In this document: piece after piece, positions 1 through 8,152 of the stretch
How the letters are laid out: each line of letters begins with the position of its first letter
How positions within the stretch are numbered: position 1 is the stretch's first letter
From: an uncultured beta proteobacterium
Lineage (GTDB): Bacteria; Pseudomonadota; Gammaproteobacteria; Burkholderiales; Burkholderiaceae_C
Length of the DNA stretch: 54,638 bases
Assembly: GCA_903873485.1 (NCBI GenBank)
Contig: CAIQOO010000109.1
Coordinates: forward strand, 1 to 54,638
Direction: 5' to 3'
The notes under the pieces: generated by a model
Told to the model about the DNA's origin: nothing
What the model saw: the letters and a program-made list of their open reading frames with translations, nothing else
The model's database searches: none
Translations under genes and position numbers: made by a program

Positions 1-494
1 CAAGGACGGCGCAAGCCCCTACCAGCCTACAAGTTGGCGACTGAAATATCTGTGCGTCGGGCACCAAAGAACAAACAAGTGCGCAGGCAGTGGGTCAGAT
101 TTCTGTGAGCGCAGATGGGTCAGTTTCCGTGAGCGCCAAAGGCAACTGTCGCAAAAGTCGCAACTGTCGCTGTCGCACGGGCTGAAACTGCAAAAACCAA
201 AAGCCAGTCAGGTGTAGCACAAGTAGCAGATGTAGCAGTGGCAAACGATCAAGTCTTTAAAACCGCTTGCATCTGCCAGCCGACAAGCATATGTTTCGCC
301 TGATCAGCAAAACAGTAATGAGCTGACAACCCGTAGTCTAAATGTGTTGCTAAAATGATACGGATTGAAAAATGACAGTACTTTTAACGGTACTTATTTT
401 TTTAAAACATTTTTTATTGAATTAAATCAATATCTTATGACATCAAAACGATTCCCGGAATGTTTGACGGTTTCACACCGTGTCAGAAAGCCTC
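1..494. other. gene-free left edge
   Basis: No convincing gene is visible on either strand. The first 220 bases are open in one forward frame, but the translation has no recognisable motif and no start inside the window. The stretch holds the two direct repeats at 91-136, short iterations of a CAACTGTCGC-like unit near 142-176, and an AT-rich segment at 350-440. A weak hairpin with arms 377-381 and 390-394 precedes a T-rich run. It may be the outer end of a mobile element, but that is not proven. Confidence 0.4.
91..136. repeat. pair of about 21-bp direct repeats, IS-end-like
   Basis: Positions 91-112 and 116-136 carry near-identical sequence. Both begin TGGGTCAG and end GTGAGCGC, and they differ only in the middle. 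Multiple short terminal repeats of this kind are typical of IS21-family ends, so this may be one end of such an element lying to the left. No transposase reading frame can be recognised in the window, so the assignment is tentative. Confidence 0.35.
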
Positions 495-528
495 AAAACC
501 CGCTTTTCTCATAGGGAAGCGGGTTTTT
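495..528. terminator. rho-independent terminator, possibly bidirectional
   Basis: The arm AAAACCCGCTT (495-505) pairs perfectly with AAGCGGGTTTT (517-527), with an 11-base loop and T tracts on the outside. It lies between the gene-free edge and the 3-prime side of yggS, which is read from the minus strand, so it may terminate yggS transcription and anything arriving from the left. Confidence 0.7.
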
Positions 529-562
529 CTTTGCCTCACTGGGTTTCAGGCGATATCATGAC

Positions 563-609
563 ATACCGCCATGAATATGGCAGTTTTGGCGGTACTGGGC
601 ATACCGCCA
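563..609. repeat. three alternating copies of ATACCGCCA
   Basis: ATACCGCCA occurs at 563-571 and 601-609. Its complement (TGGCGGTA) occurs at 587-594 between them. The arrangement forms two overlapping inverted repeats about 20-30 bases across, downstream of the yggS stop. It could be a protein-binding site or a repeat remnant. No function can be assigned. Confidence 0.4.
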
Positions 610-663
610 AAAAGACTGAAACATTGCACCCAATGGTATTGTTTGGGGTGTGTTAAAGATGGC

Positions 664-1359
664 TCAAGCGTGGTGGCCGTCGCGCTGGCCAAAGATGGCG
701 CTGCCGACCCGCACCAGGGTGCTGCCCGACGCAATCGCGGCTTCCAGATCGGCACTCATGCCCATCGACAGGGTATCGAGCGCCAGGCCGGCTGTATTCA
801 AGGCATCGAACAGGTCTTTGGCCTTTTTGAACACGGCGCAGGCCGAGGCAAAGTCGGCTGCCGGCTCCGGGATGCACATCAATCCGCGCAGGCGCAGCCC
901 AGGCAAGGCCATCACCGCTTGCGCCAGCGCCAAAGCCTGCGGCGGCGCGACCCCGGACTTGCTGACGCCGCCATCGACATTGACCTGAATGCACACTTGC
1001 AGCGGTGCCAAATGCGGCGGGCGCTGTTCGCTCAGACGTTCGGCGATTTTGAGCCGGTCAACCGTTTGCACCCAGTCAAAGTGCTCGGCGACCAGCCGGG
1101 TCTTGTTGCTCTGGATGGGGCCAATGCAATGCCACTGCAGGGGCAGGCCGCGCAGTTGGGTGATTTTTTCAACCGCTTCCCGGATGTAGTTTTCACCAAA
1201 CGCGCGCTGCCCGGCGGCATGGGCGGCCAGCACGGCCTGCGCGTCAAAGGTCTTGGAGACGGCCAGCAGGCGCACCGAGTCAGGCGCGCGGCCAGCGGCC
1301 TGACAGGCCGCCGCCATGCGTTGGCGCACCGTGCATATCTGGTTTTCAATCATGGTCAT
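664..1359 (-). CDS. yggS: YggS-family pyridoxal-phosphate homeostasis protein
   Basis: Member of the YggS/PLPBP family, single-domain PLP-binding proteins with an alanine-racemase-like barrel that help balance vitamin B6 pools in the cytoplasm. The PLP lysine is in the motif LLAVSKTF near residue 36. The family motifs FGENYIREA, WHCIGPIQSNK and LSMGMSADLEAAI (phosphate-binding end) are all present. The length of about 231 residues is normal. The open frame extends further upstream, but homology starts at one of two ATGs (1359 or 1353); neither has a strong ribosome binding site. It diverges from pilT across a gap of about 35 bases. A yggS-pilT neighbourhood is common in beta- and gammaproteobacteria. 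Confidence 0.93.
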   Translation of the reverse strand: MTMIENQICTVRQRMAAACQAAGRAPDSVRLLAVSKTFDAQAVLAAHAAGQRAFGENYIREAVEKITQLRGLPLQWHCIGPIQSNKTRLVAEHFDWVQTVDRLKIAERLSEQRPPHLAPLQVCIQVNVDGGVSKSGVAPPQALALAQAVMALPGLRLRGLMCIPEPAADFASACAVFKKAKDLFDALNTAGLALDTLSMGMSADLEAAIASGSTLVRVGSAIFGQRDGHHA

Positions 1360-1393
1360 AATGGCAAGAGCGTAACAAACAAACGGAGCGTTT

Positions 1394-2437
1394 GTGGACA
1401 TCACCCAGTTGCTGGCCTTCAGCGTTAAAAATAAGGCATCCGACCTGCATTTGTCAGCCGGCTTACCGCCGATGATCCGGGTGCATGGCGACGTGCGCCG
1501 CATCAACGTCGAGCCGCTTGATCACAAGCAGGTGCATTCGATGGTATATGACATCATGAACGATGCCCAGCGCAAGCAGTACGAGGCGTTCCTGGAGATT
1601 GACTTTTCGTTCGAGATTGAAGGCCTGGCGCGTTTTCGGGTCAATGCCTTCAACCAGAACCGCGGCGCAGGTGCGGTGTTTCGGACCATTCCGAGCAAAA
1701 TCCTGACGCTCGAACAGCTCAATTGCCCGAAGATATTTGCCGATCTGGCGATGAAGCCGCGCGGCATGGTGCTGGTCACCGGCCCGACCGGTTCCGGCAA
1801 ATCGACCACGCTGGCGGCCATGGTCAACTTTCTCAATGAAAACGAGTTTGGCCACATCCTGACGGTGGAAGACCCGATCGAGTTTGTCCATGAGTCGAAA
1901 AAATGCCTGATCAACCAGCGCGAGGTCGGTCCCCACACGCTGACTTTTGCCGCCGCGCTCAAATCGGCGCTGCGCGAAGACCCGGATGCGATTCTGGTGG
2001 GCGAAATGCGCGACCTGGAAACCATTCGCCTGGCCATGACCGCCGCTGAAACCGGCCACCTGGTGTTTGGCACGCTGCACACCAGCAGTGCCGCCAAAAC
2101 CATCGACCGGATCATTGACGTGTTTCCGGCTGAAGAAAAAGAGATGATCCGCGCCATGCTGAGCGAATCGCTGCAAGCGGTGATCTCGCAGACCCTGTGC
2201 AAGACCAAGGACGGCCAGGGCCGGGTAGCAGCGCACGAGATCATGCTGGGCACCAGCGCGATTCGCAACCTGATCCGCGAGGCCAAGGTGGCGCAAATGT
2301 ATTCCAGCATTCAGACCGGCAACAGCGTCGGCATGCAGACGCTCGACCAGAACCTGACCGACCTGGTGCGGCGCAACGTGATCAGCGCATCGGAAGCCCG
2401 CACCAAGGCCAAGATTCCCGAAAACTTTCCCGGCTAA
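1394..2437 (+). CDS. pilT: type IV pilus retraction ATPase PilT
   Basis: Hexameric cytoplasmic ATPase that powers pilus retraction and twitching motility. It is 347 residues, the normal length. An N-terminal PAS-like domain with SDLHLSAG is followed by the RecA-like core. The Walker A motif GPTGSGKS is at residues 130-137. The Asp-box VEDPIEF and the Walker B/His-box region LVGEMRDLET and GTLHTSSA follow. The start is GTG at 1394, supported by GGAG at 1385-1388 five bases upstream; no ATG fits the alignment. It is followed after 69 bases by the paralogue pilU, the usual order in pseudomonads and betaproteobacteria. Confidence 0.97.
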   Translation: MDITQLLAFSVKNKASDLHLSAGLPPMIRVHGDVRRINVEPLDHKQVHSMVYDIMNDAQRKQYEAFLEIDFSFEIEGLARFRVNAFNQNRGAGAVFRTIPSKILTLEQLNCPKIFADLAMKPRGMVLVTGPTGSGKSTTLAAMVNFLNENEFGHILTVEDPIEFVHESKKCLINQREVGPHTLTFAAALKSALREDPDAILVGEMRDLETIRLAMTAAETGHLVFGTLHTSSAAKTIDRIIDVFPAEEKEMIRAMLSESLQAVISQTLCKTKDGQGRVAAHEIMLGTSAIRNLIREAKVAQMYSSIQTGNSVGMQTLDQNLTDLVRRNVISASEARTKAKIPENFPG

Positions 2438-2506
2438 CTTTCATGGAGTCCGTTCACCCCCGGACATGACAGTTATTTCACGTTAACTCAGCACAAAGGC
2501 TCATTC

Positions 2507-3643
2507 ATGGAACGCGACCAAGCCAGTACCTTTATCACCGATCTGCTCAAGCTGATGGTCGGACGCGGCGGCAGCGACCTGTTTCTGACGGCGGACTTGC
2601 CGCCGGCGATCAAGGTTGATGGCAAGGTGACCAAAGTGTCGGCGCAGGCGCTCAATGGCACCCACACCATTGCGCTGGCCCGCTCGATCATGAATGACCG
2701 CCAGGTCAGCGAGTTCGAGCGCACCAAGGAATGCAACTTTGCCATTGCACCGCCCAATCTGGGCCGATTTCGGGTCAACGCCTTCTTGCAGCAAAGCAAG
2801 GTCGGCATGGTGCTGCGGACCATCCCCAGCAAGATCCCGTCCATCGACAGCCTGAAACTGCCGCCCATTCTGAAAGAGATCGTCAACAGCAAACGCGGGC
2901 TGTGCATCATGGTGGGGGCCACCGGTTCGGGCAAATCGACCACGCTGGCGGCGATGGTGGACCACCGCAACGAGACCACTTACGGGCACATCATCACGGT
3001 CGAAGACCCTATCGAGTTTGTCCACACGCACAAAAACTGCGTGATGACGCAGCGCGAAGTCGGCATCGACACCGACAGTTGGGGGGCGGCGCTGAAAAAC
3101 ACCTTGCGCCAGGCCCCTGACGTGATCTTGATGGGCGAGATCCGCGACCGCGAAACCATGGAACTGGCCATCGCTTTTGCCGAGACCGGCCACCTGTGCC
3201 TGGGCACTTTGCACGCCAACAGCACCAACCAGGCGATTGACCGAGTCATCAACTTCTTTCCGGAAGAGCGCAGGGCGCAGGTGCTGATGGACCTGTCGCT
3301 GAATCTGCGCGCCATGGTTTCGCAGCGGCTGATCACCAAGCCCGACACCAAGGGCCGGGTGGCGGTGGTCGAGATCATGCTCAACTCGCCACTGATTTCT
3401 GACCTGATCTTCAAGGGCGAGGTGGCCGAGATCAAGGAGGTGATGAAAAAAAGCACCAATATCGGGATGCAGACCTTCGATCAGGCCTTGTTTGCGGCCT
3501 ATGAGGCCGGCAACATCACCTATGAGGACGCGCTGCGCAATGCCGATTCGGTCAATGACCTGCGTTTGCAGATCAAGCTCAACAGCCAGCGTGACAAGCG
3601 CCAGGACCTCGCTGCCGGCACTGAAAACATGACCATTATTTAA
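2507..3643 (+). CDS. pilU: PilT/PilU-type twitching motility ATPase
   Basis: Second retraction ATPase, 378 residues. It has the same architecture as PilT plus the C-terminal extension characteristic of PilU. SDLFLTADLPP lies near residue 23. Walker A is GATGSGKS at 137-144, followed by VEDPIEFVHTHKN, LMGEIRDRETME and LCLGTLHANST. PilU is known as an accessory motor that works together with PilT. It is probably co-transcribed with pilT, since no terminator is evident in the 69-base gap. The next gene begins 24 bases downstream, so transcription may run on into it. Confidence 0.95.
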   Translation: MERDQASTFITDLLKLMVGRGGSDLFLTADLPPAIKVDGKVTKVSAQALNGTHTIALARSIMNDRQVSEFERTKECNFAIAPPNLGRFRVNAFLQQSKVGMVLRTIPSKIPSIDSLKLPPILKEIVNSKRGLCIMVGATGSGKSTTLAAMVDHRNETTYGHIITVEDPIEFVHTHKNCVMTQREVGIDTDSWGAALKNTLRQAPDVILMGEIRDRETMELAIAFAETGHLCLGTLHANSTNQAIDRVINFFPEERRAQVLMDLSLNLRAMVSQRLITKPDTKGRVAVVEIMLNSPLISDLIFKGEVAEIKEVMKKSTNIGMQTFDQALFAAYEAGNITYEDALRNADSVNDLRLQIKLNSQRDKRQDLAAGTENMTII

Positions 3644-3666
3644 CTTCAGCCAGCAGAGAATTTTCT

Positions 3667-4584
3667 ATGAACAGCAATATTGAGCAAGCGCTGACAACAC
3701 GCCGGGTGGCGTTTCTGGGCCTGGGCGTGATGGGTTACCCAATGGCCGGGCACCTGGCAAAGGCTGGCCATCAGGTCACCGTGTACAACCGAACAACTTC
3801 AAAATCTATAGCTTGGTGCGCAGAGTACATAAGGGCTAGAGGCCAAAATGGCTCTATAAATCAGGCTGATACACCGCGCCGGGCGGTGCAGGCGGCCGAA
3901 CTGGTTTTTTGCTGTGTCGGCAACGACGATGACCTGCGCAGCGTGGTTTTGGGTGATGCCGGCGCTTTTGCCGGCATGGCCCCTGGCAGCGTGTTGGTCG
4001 ATCACACGACGGCCTCGGCCAATGTGGCGCGCGAGTTGCACGCGACAGCAAAAAGTCTGGGCCTGGGTTTTGTCGATGCGCCGGTGTCCGGCGGTCAGGC
4101 CGGTGCTCAAAATGGCCAGCTTACCGTCATGTGCGGGGGCGATCAGGCGGACTTTGATCTGGCCCGGCCCGTTGCCCTGGCTTATTCCAGAGCGTTCACG
4201 CGGCTCGGTGACAGTGGCGCCGGTCAATTGGCCAAGATGGTCAACCAGATTTGCATTGCCGGGCTGGTGCAGGGCTTAGCCGAGGCGATTGCCTTTGGCG
4301 ACAAGGCCGGGCTGGACATGAACCAGGTGCTTGACGTGATTGGCAAAGGTGCGGCGCAAAGCTGGCAGATGGACAACCGGGGCAAGACCATGCTAGCCGA
4401 CCAGTTTGACTTTGGCTTTGCCGTGGACTGGATGCGAAAAGACCTCGGGCTGGTGCTCGATGAAGCACGGCGCAATGGGGCACGGCTGCCGGTAACCGCC
4501 CTGGTGGACCAGTTTTATGCCGACCTGCAGCAACTCGGTGGCCGGCGCTGGGACACCTCCAGCTTGATCCGGCGGCTGCGCTGA
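3667..4584 (+). CDS. NAD(P)-dependent beta-hydroxyacid dehydrogenase, 3-hydroxyisobutyrate dehydrogenase family
   Basis: Member of the 3-hydroxyisobutyrate / tartronate semialdehyde reductase family, which oxidises or reduces small beta-hydroxyacids with NAD(P); the substrate cannot be read from sequence. The N-terminal Rossmann motif GLGVMG is at residues 18-23. The substrate-binding motif DAPVSGG is at 137-143. The catalytic lysine is in LAKMVNQ at about residue 190. The length of 305 residues includes a short unusual stretch, residues 48-60, encoded by a copy of the dispersed repeat (3808-3844). This falls just after the first beta-alpha unit and keeps the frame open. The gene ends one base before the converging dolP stop. 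Confidence 0.88.
   Translation: MNSNIEQALTTRRVAFLGLGVMGYPMAGHLAKAGHQVTVYNRTTSKSIAWCAEYIRARGQNGSINQADTPRRAVQAAELVFCCVGNDDDLRSVVLGDAGAFAGMAPGSVLVDHTTASANVARELHATAKSLGLGFVDAPVSGGQAGAQNGQLTVMCGGDQADFDLARPVALAYSRAFTRLGDSGAGQLAKMVNQICIAGLVQGLAEAIAFGDKAGLDMNQVLDVIGKGAAQSWQMDNRGKTMLADQFDFGFAVDWMRKDLGLVLDEARRNGARLPVTALVDQFYADLQQLGGRRWDTSSLIRRLR
3808..3844 (+). repeat. dispersed repeat copy 1, inside the dehydrogenase gene
   Basis: ATAGCT at 3808-3813, 17 bases including GCGC, AAGGGCT at 3831-3837, then AGAGGCC. It is in the sense direction of the host gene and read as residues 48-60. The local base composition is more AT-rich than the rest of the gene. The same ATAGCT-17-AAGGGCT spacing is seen in eight other copies in the window. 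Confidence 0.85.
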
Positions 4585-5232
4585 TCAAGGTTTGCTGTTG
4601 CTCGGCCCGGGTGCCGGCTTGGGCAGCAAGCGGCGCAACTCGTCTTCGCTGATGATATCGAGCAGCTTCACCACTTTTTGCACGCCTTGGGTGGTGCGGG
4701 CCACCTCGCTGGCGCTGTCTGCTTCGCGCTGGGTGACCCGGCCCATCAGGTAAGTGACGCCACGCTCGGTGACCACCTTGAAGGCGTTGGCAAACAGGTC
4801 TTTGGCATCGACCATGCCGGCCTTGACCCGGCCGGTGACCAGCGTATCGCTGGAGCGCTGGCTCAAGGTGCTGTTGCCCAGCACCGCCAGTTCATTGACC
4901 ACCGCCTGCACGTTGTCCACCCGCGACACGATTTGCTCAACCAGTTGCCGGTCTTGCACGCTCGGCACTTCGCCGGTGATCAGCACACGCCGGTTGTAAC
5001 TGGTGATATTGACATGCACCCGGTCACCCAGGCTGTCCTGGATGCGGCTGGCCGAGCGCAACTCAACACCTTCATCTTCGAGCTGGGCGCCCGAGGTACG
5101 CCGGTCAGATGCCACCAGGGCGGTGCCCATCATGGCGCCACCCATGATCGCCGGCACACAGGCGGTCAATACAGCGGCCAGGCTGGCCGTCAAAGTCAGC
5201 CGGGCGATAACTTGCCGGGTGGATGATGTCAT
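4585..5232 (-). CDS. dolP: DolP-like lipoprotein with two BON domains
   Basis: Predicted outer-membrane lipoprotein. A signal peptide ends in the lipobox LTAC with cysteine 25, and two BON (phospholipid-binding) domains lie at about residues 48-115 and 124-190. The 215-residue length and domain order match DolP (YraP), which supports outer-membrane integrity and lipoprotein assembly in Enterobacteria. The ATG overlaps the stop of diaA by four bases, so the two are translationally coupled. The diaA-dolP neighbourhood matches E. coli, which strengthens the name. The C-terminal PKPAPGPSNSKP tail is a low-complexity extension. Confidence 0.9.
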   Translation of the reverse strand: MTSSTRQVIARLTLTASLAAVLTACVPAIMGGAMMGTALVASDRRTSGAQLEDEGVELRSASRIQDSLGDRVHVNITSYNRRVLITGEVPSVQDRQLVEQIVSRVDNVQAVVNELAVLGNSTLSQRSSDTLVTGRVKAGMVDAKDLFANAFKVVTERGVTYLMGRVTQREADSASEVARTTQGVQKVVKLLDIISEDELRRLLPKPAPGPSNSKP

Positions 5233-5828
5233 GGTGGGGTCTCCAAATCGCCAAGCAACAGGGTATCAACTGCATCGCACAGGCAGTGCAGGGCCAGAAT
5301 ATGCACCTCCTGAATGCGCGCGGTACGTTCATGCGGCACGCAGATGTGCACATCGGTATCACGCAGCGCCTGCTGCATTTTGCCGCCACCGCGACCGCTC
5401 AGACCGATGACCACCATGTCGCGTTCATGTGCTGCCGCAATCGCTGCCAGCACATTGCCCGAATTGCCACTGGTGGAAATGGCCAGCAGCACATCACCGG
5501 CTTGCCCCAGGGCACGCACCTGACGCGCAAAAATGGCGCTGAAATCGTAGTCATTGGCAACTGCCGTGATGATGGAACTGTCAGTGGTCAGGGCAATCGC
5601 CGCCAGTCCGGGGCGTTCACGTTCATAACGCCCGACAAACTCGGCGGCAAAGTGCTGCACATCCCCGGCGGATCCGCCATTGCCACAGGCCAGCACCTTG
5701 CAGCCACCGGTGACACAGGCCAGCAGGGCCTGTACCGCGTCGGCAATCGGTTTGCTAAGAAGCGGTGCCGCCTGGTATTTCAGGTCGGCGCTGTCAATGA
5801 AGTTTTGTTGGATACGTTGCTCAAGCAT
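5229..5828 (-). CDS. diaA: SIS-domain protein DiaA / phosphoheptose isomerase family
   Basis: A 199-residue single SIS-domain protein with GNGGSAGDVQHFAAEF, RPGLAAIALTTDSSIITAVAND and LLAISTSGNSGN. By sequence alone it belongs to the GmhA/DiaA group. GmhA makes heptose for lipopolysaccharide, while DiaA is a DnaA-binding initiator factor. The context between yraN and dolP argues for the DiaA assignment. The start chosen is ATG 5828, where homology begins; the open frame runs further upstream without support. It is coupled to dolP by a 4-base overlap. Confidence 0.88.
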   Translation of the reverse strand: MLEQRIQQNFIDSADLKYQAAPLLSKPIADAVQALLACVTGGCKVLACGNGGSAGDVQHFAAEFVGRYERERPGLAAIALTTDSSIITAVANDYDFSAIFARQVRALGQAGDVLLAISTSGNSGNVLAAIAAAHERDMVVIGLSGRGGGKMQQALRDTDVHICVPHERTARIQEVHILALHCLCDAVDTLLLGDLETPP

Positions 5829-5917
5829 GGCTGCGATGATACCTGCGACCAACTTGGAGGTGGTGCGACCGGCCTGGATTGCCCACTCTTTTCTCGCACA
5901 GCGGCATCCTGGCCTGA

Positions 5918-6310
5918 TCAACCGGCATCAAACGCCGCCTGCAGCCACTCGATCACGCCGGACTCCAGCGTCACCACATCAAAACGGCAGGGTGGCAGGC
6001 TGGCAAAACGCATCAAATAATGACGTGCCGCAAACACAATGTGCCGCTGTTTGGCAAAGCTGACGCTGGCTGCGGCGCCGCCGTGGCTGGCTGACTTGCG
6101 CTGGCGCACCTCGACAAACACGCAGGTGCCGTCGGGCGTGCGCATGATCAGGTCGATCTCGCCGCCACCGCGCCCGGGGGTTCGATAATTGCGCTCCAGC
6201 AGCAGCAACCCGGCTTGCTGCAAATGCTGCAGCGCCAGCGCTTCGCCGGCATCGCCGGACTGCTTGGTGGTGCGCCGCTTGAGCGGCACTTTTGATTGAG
6301 GAAAAACCAT
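5918..6310 (-). CDS. yraN: YraN family (UPF0102) nuclease-fold protein
   Basis: 130-residue protein of the YraN/UPF0102 family, with a small PD-(D/E)XK endonuclease-like fold of uncertain function. The signature is visible as GDAGEALALQHL, RNYRTPGRGGGEIDLI and VFVEVRQR, supplying the Glu, Asp and E-x-R/K active-site positions. The start at ATG 6310 is where family similarity begins and lies only two bases from the divergent rsmI start at 6313, so the leaders of the two genes overlap. It is the first gene of the yraN-diaA-dolP run. E. coli has lpoA between rsmI and yraN, and it is absent here. Confidence 0.9.
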   Translation of the reverse strand: MVFPQSKVPLKRRTTKQSGDAGEALALQHLQQAGLLLLERNYRTPGRGGGEIDLIMRTPDGTCVFVEVRQRKSASHGGAAASVSFAKQRHIVFAARHYLMRFASLPPCRFDVVTLESGVIEWLQAAFDAG

Positions 6311-6312
6311 TA

Positions 6313-7254
6313 ATGACAATCCGTGTTTCCAGCTTGGCGGCAAGTTTCGCTTCAGCACTGAGCGCCGCTTCTGACGCGGCAGGGAGCCAGAATTATCCGC
6401 CCGCAACGCTGTATGTGGTGGCCACCCCGATTGGCAATCTGGCCGACATCACGCTGCGTGCCTTGCATCTGCTGCAACTTGCAGACCTGATTGCCTGTGA
6501 AGACACGCGCCACACTCAGGCGCTGCTGCGCGCCTATGGCATCGACAAGCCACCGGCGCAATGGCTGGCGGTGCATCAACACAATGAGGCACAGGCCGTG
6601 CAAGCGGTGCTGGAACGGTTGCACCAGGGGCAGCGCGTGGCCTATGCCAGCGATGCCGGCACCCCGGCGATCAGCGACCCCGGTGCCCGCCTGGTGGCGG
6701 GGGTGCGGCAAGCCAATTTGTCGGTGGTGCCGTTGCCCGGCGCCAGCAGCGTGACCACTCTGCTGAGCGTGGCGGGTGTGGCTGCCGATGCACAACAACA
6801 CGGGGCGTTTGTATTTGCCGGATTTTTGTCGTCCAAAACCACCGAACGTGCCGCTGCCATCGATGCGCTGACGGCAGAGGTGCGTGCCGTGGTGCTGCTG
6901 GAGGCACCCCACCGGATCGAGGCGCTGGCCTCGGCACTGGCGTTGCTGGGCCAGCGTCAACTGACGGTGGGGCGCGAACTGACCAAGCAATTTGAAGAGA
7001 TCAGCACCATGGCGGCCAGCAGTTTTCCGGACTGGCTGGCGCAAGACAGCAACCGTGCGCGCGGCGAGTTTGCGCTGGTGCTGCACCCTGCCGCCATCAT
7101 GCCGGGTGTAGCGCCCGACACGCGGGTGCTCAAGCTGCTGCTGGCCCAATTGCCACTCAAAACGGCCGTCAAGCTGGCCGCCGACATCACCGGCGAGCCG
7201 CGCAATGCCTTGTACCAACTGGCCCTGACGCTCAAGGCCGCCGGCCCCGGCTAA
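6313..7254 (+). CDS. rsmI: 16S rRNA 2-prime-O-ribose C1402 methyltransferase
   Basis: RsmI methylates the 2-prime hydroxyl of C1402 in 16S rRNA using S-adenosylmethionine. Tetrapyrrole-methylase-type motifs are clear: YVVATPIGNLADITLRAL, CEDTRHTQALL, ASDAGTPAISDPG and PLPGASSVTTLLS. The start is set at ATG 6313, where GAGGAA (6298-6303) is nine bases upstream. A TTG further upstream is possible but less well placed. This gives 313 residues, with an N-terminal tail of about 28 residues before the catalytic domain. The stop overlaps the converging peptidase gene by four bases. Confidence 0.95.
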   Translation: MTIRVSSLAASFASALSAASDAAGSQNYPPATLYVVATPIGNLADITLRALHLLQLADLIACEDTRHTQALLRAYGIDKPPAQWLAVHQHNEAQAVQAVLERLHQGQRVAYASDAGTPAISDPGARLVAGVRQANLSVVPLPGASSVTTLLSVAGVAADAQQHGAFVFAGFLSSKTTERAAAIDALTAEVRAVVLLEAPHRIEALASALALLGQRQLTVGRELTKQFEEISTMAASSFPDWLAQDSNRARGEFALVLHPAAIMPGVAPDTRVLKLLLAQLPLKTAVKLAADITGEPRNALYQLALTLKAAGPG

Positions 7255-8126
7255 CCGGGCGACGGGCGAACGCTGCCTGGCTGCGCCGGATGGCGCTCAA
7301 ACAAAGGCATAACCTTGGGCAGGTTGGCCTCGATATCGGCAATCCGGGTGTTGCCAGATGGATGGGTGGACAGCCACTGCGGTGGCGCGCCCTTGCTGGC
7401 CGCCGCCATTTTTTGCCACAAGCTGACACCGGCGCGGGGGTCAAACCCGGCGCGGGCAGCCAGCTCCATGCCGACCAGGTCCGCCTCTGATTCGTCGCTG
7501 CGGCTAAATTGCAGGGTCAATAACTGGGCGCCATAGCTGGTCACCGTCTGGCCCAGATCGCCCAGGCCCAATACGCCACTGAGCAGCGTTGCGCCAATGC
7601 CGGTGGCGGCATTTTTCCCCAAACGCTCACGGGCATGCTCACGCAGCGCGTGGGCCACCTCATGCCCCATCACGGTGGCGGTTTCATCGTTGCCGAGTTT
7701 GAGTTGATCCAGAATGCCGCTGTAAAAGGCGATCTTGCCACCTGGCATGCAAAACGCATTGATTTGTTTGCTGCCAATCAGGTTCACCTCCCACTTCCAG
7801 TGGCTGGCGCGCGGGTTCCAGCCCATGGCATGCGGAATGATTTGTTGCGCAATTGCCCGCAAACGCCGCAACTGCGGGTGGTCCTTGCCAGCCAGGGCGT
7901 TTTGGGCCGCTGCCTGTTGCATCATTTGCGCATACTGTTGTGCCGCAGATTTTTCGATGGTCTCGGCTGGCACCAGCCGGGTGAACAGCGAGTTGCCGCC
8001 AACTTCCACGCCTTCGCGTGCCCAGGCTTTTTGCAGACTGGCTGCGGGCCAGGCCAGCAACGACACAGTCCCCTGAAGCAGCAAGCGCCGTCGGGAACAC
8101 AAAGAACATCCAGGATGAGTTGCCAT
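7251..8126 (-). CDS. exported M48-family metallopeptidase
   Basis: Zinc metallopeptidase of the M48 family (LoiP/YcaL/BepA-like), probably periplasmic. The zinc motif HEVAH is near residue 155-159, and the third ligand region SDESEADLVGMELAARAGFDP is present. The STHPSGNTRI motif is typical of this group. The N terminus carries SRRRLLLQG followed by a hydrophobic run, a twin-arginine-like signal. The start chosen is ATG 8126; a TTG six bases upstream is possible. It is the last gene of the PP2C-FHA-ATPase run, 26 bases after the ATPase stop, so it is probably in the same transcript. Confidence 0.88.
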   Translation of the reverse strand: MATHPGCSLCSRRRLLLQGTVSLLAWPAASLQKAWAREGVEVGGNSLFTRLVPAETIEKSAAQQYAQMMQQAAAQNALAGKDHPQLRRLRAIAQQIIPHAMGWNPRASHWKWEVNLIGSKQINAFCMPGGKIAFYSGILDQLKLGNDETATVMGHEVAHALREHARERLGKNAATGIGATLLSGVLGLGDLGQTVTSYGAQLLTLQFSRSDESEADLVGMELAARAGFDPRAGVSLWQKMAAASKGAPPQWLSTHPSGNTRIADIEANLPKVMPLFERHPAQPGSVRPSPG

Positions 8127-8152
8127 GATCAATGCCAGGTGGACGCTGCGGC

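Noticed and set aside
371..410. Weak hairpin followed by T-rich sequence
   Set aside because: The stem is only five base pairs and there is no identifiable upstream gene, so it was not called a terminator.
5229..5828. Assignment as heptose isomerase gmhA
   Set aside because: Sequence allows it, but the conserved yraN-diaA-dolP neighbourhood and absence of other heptose genes favour diaA.
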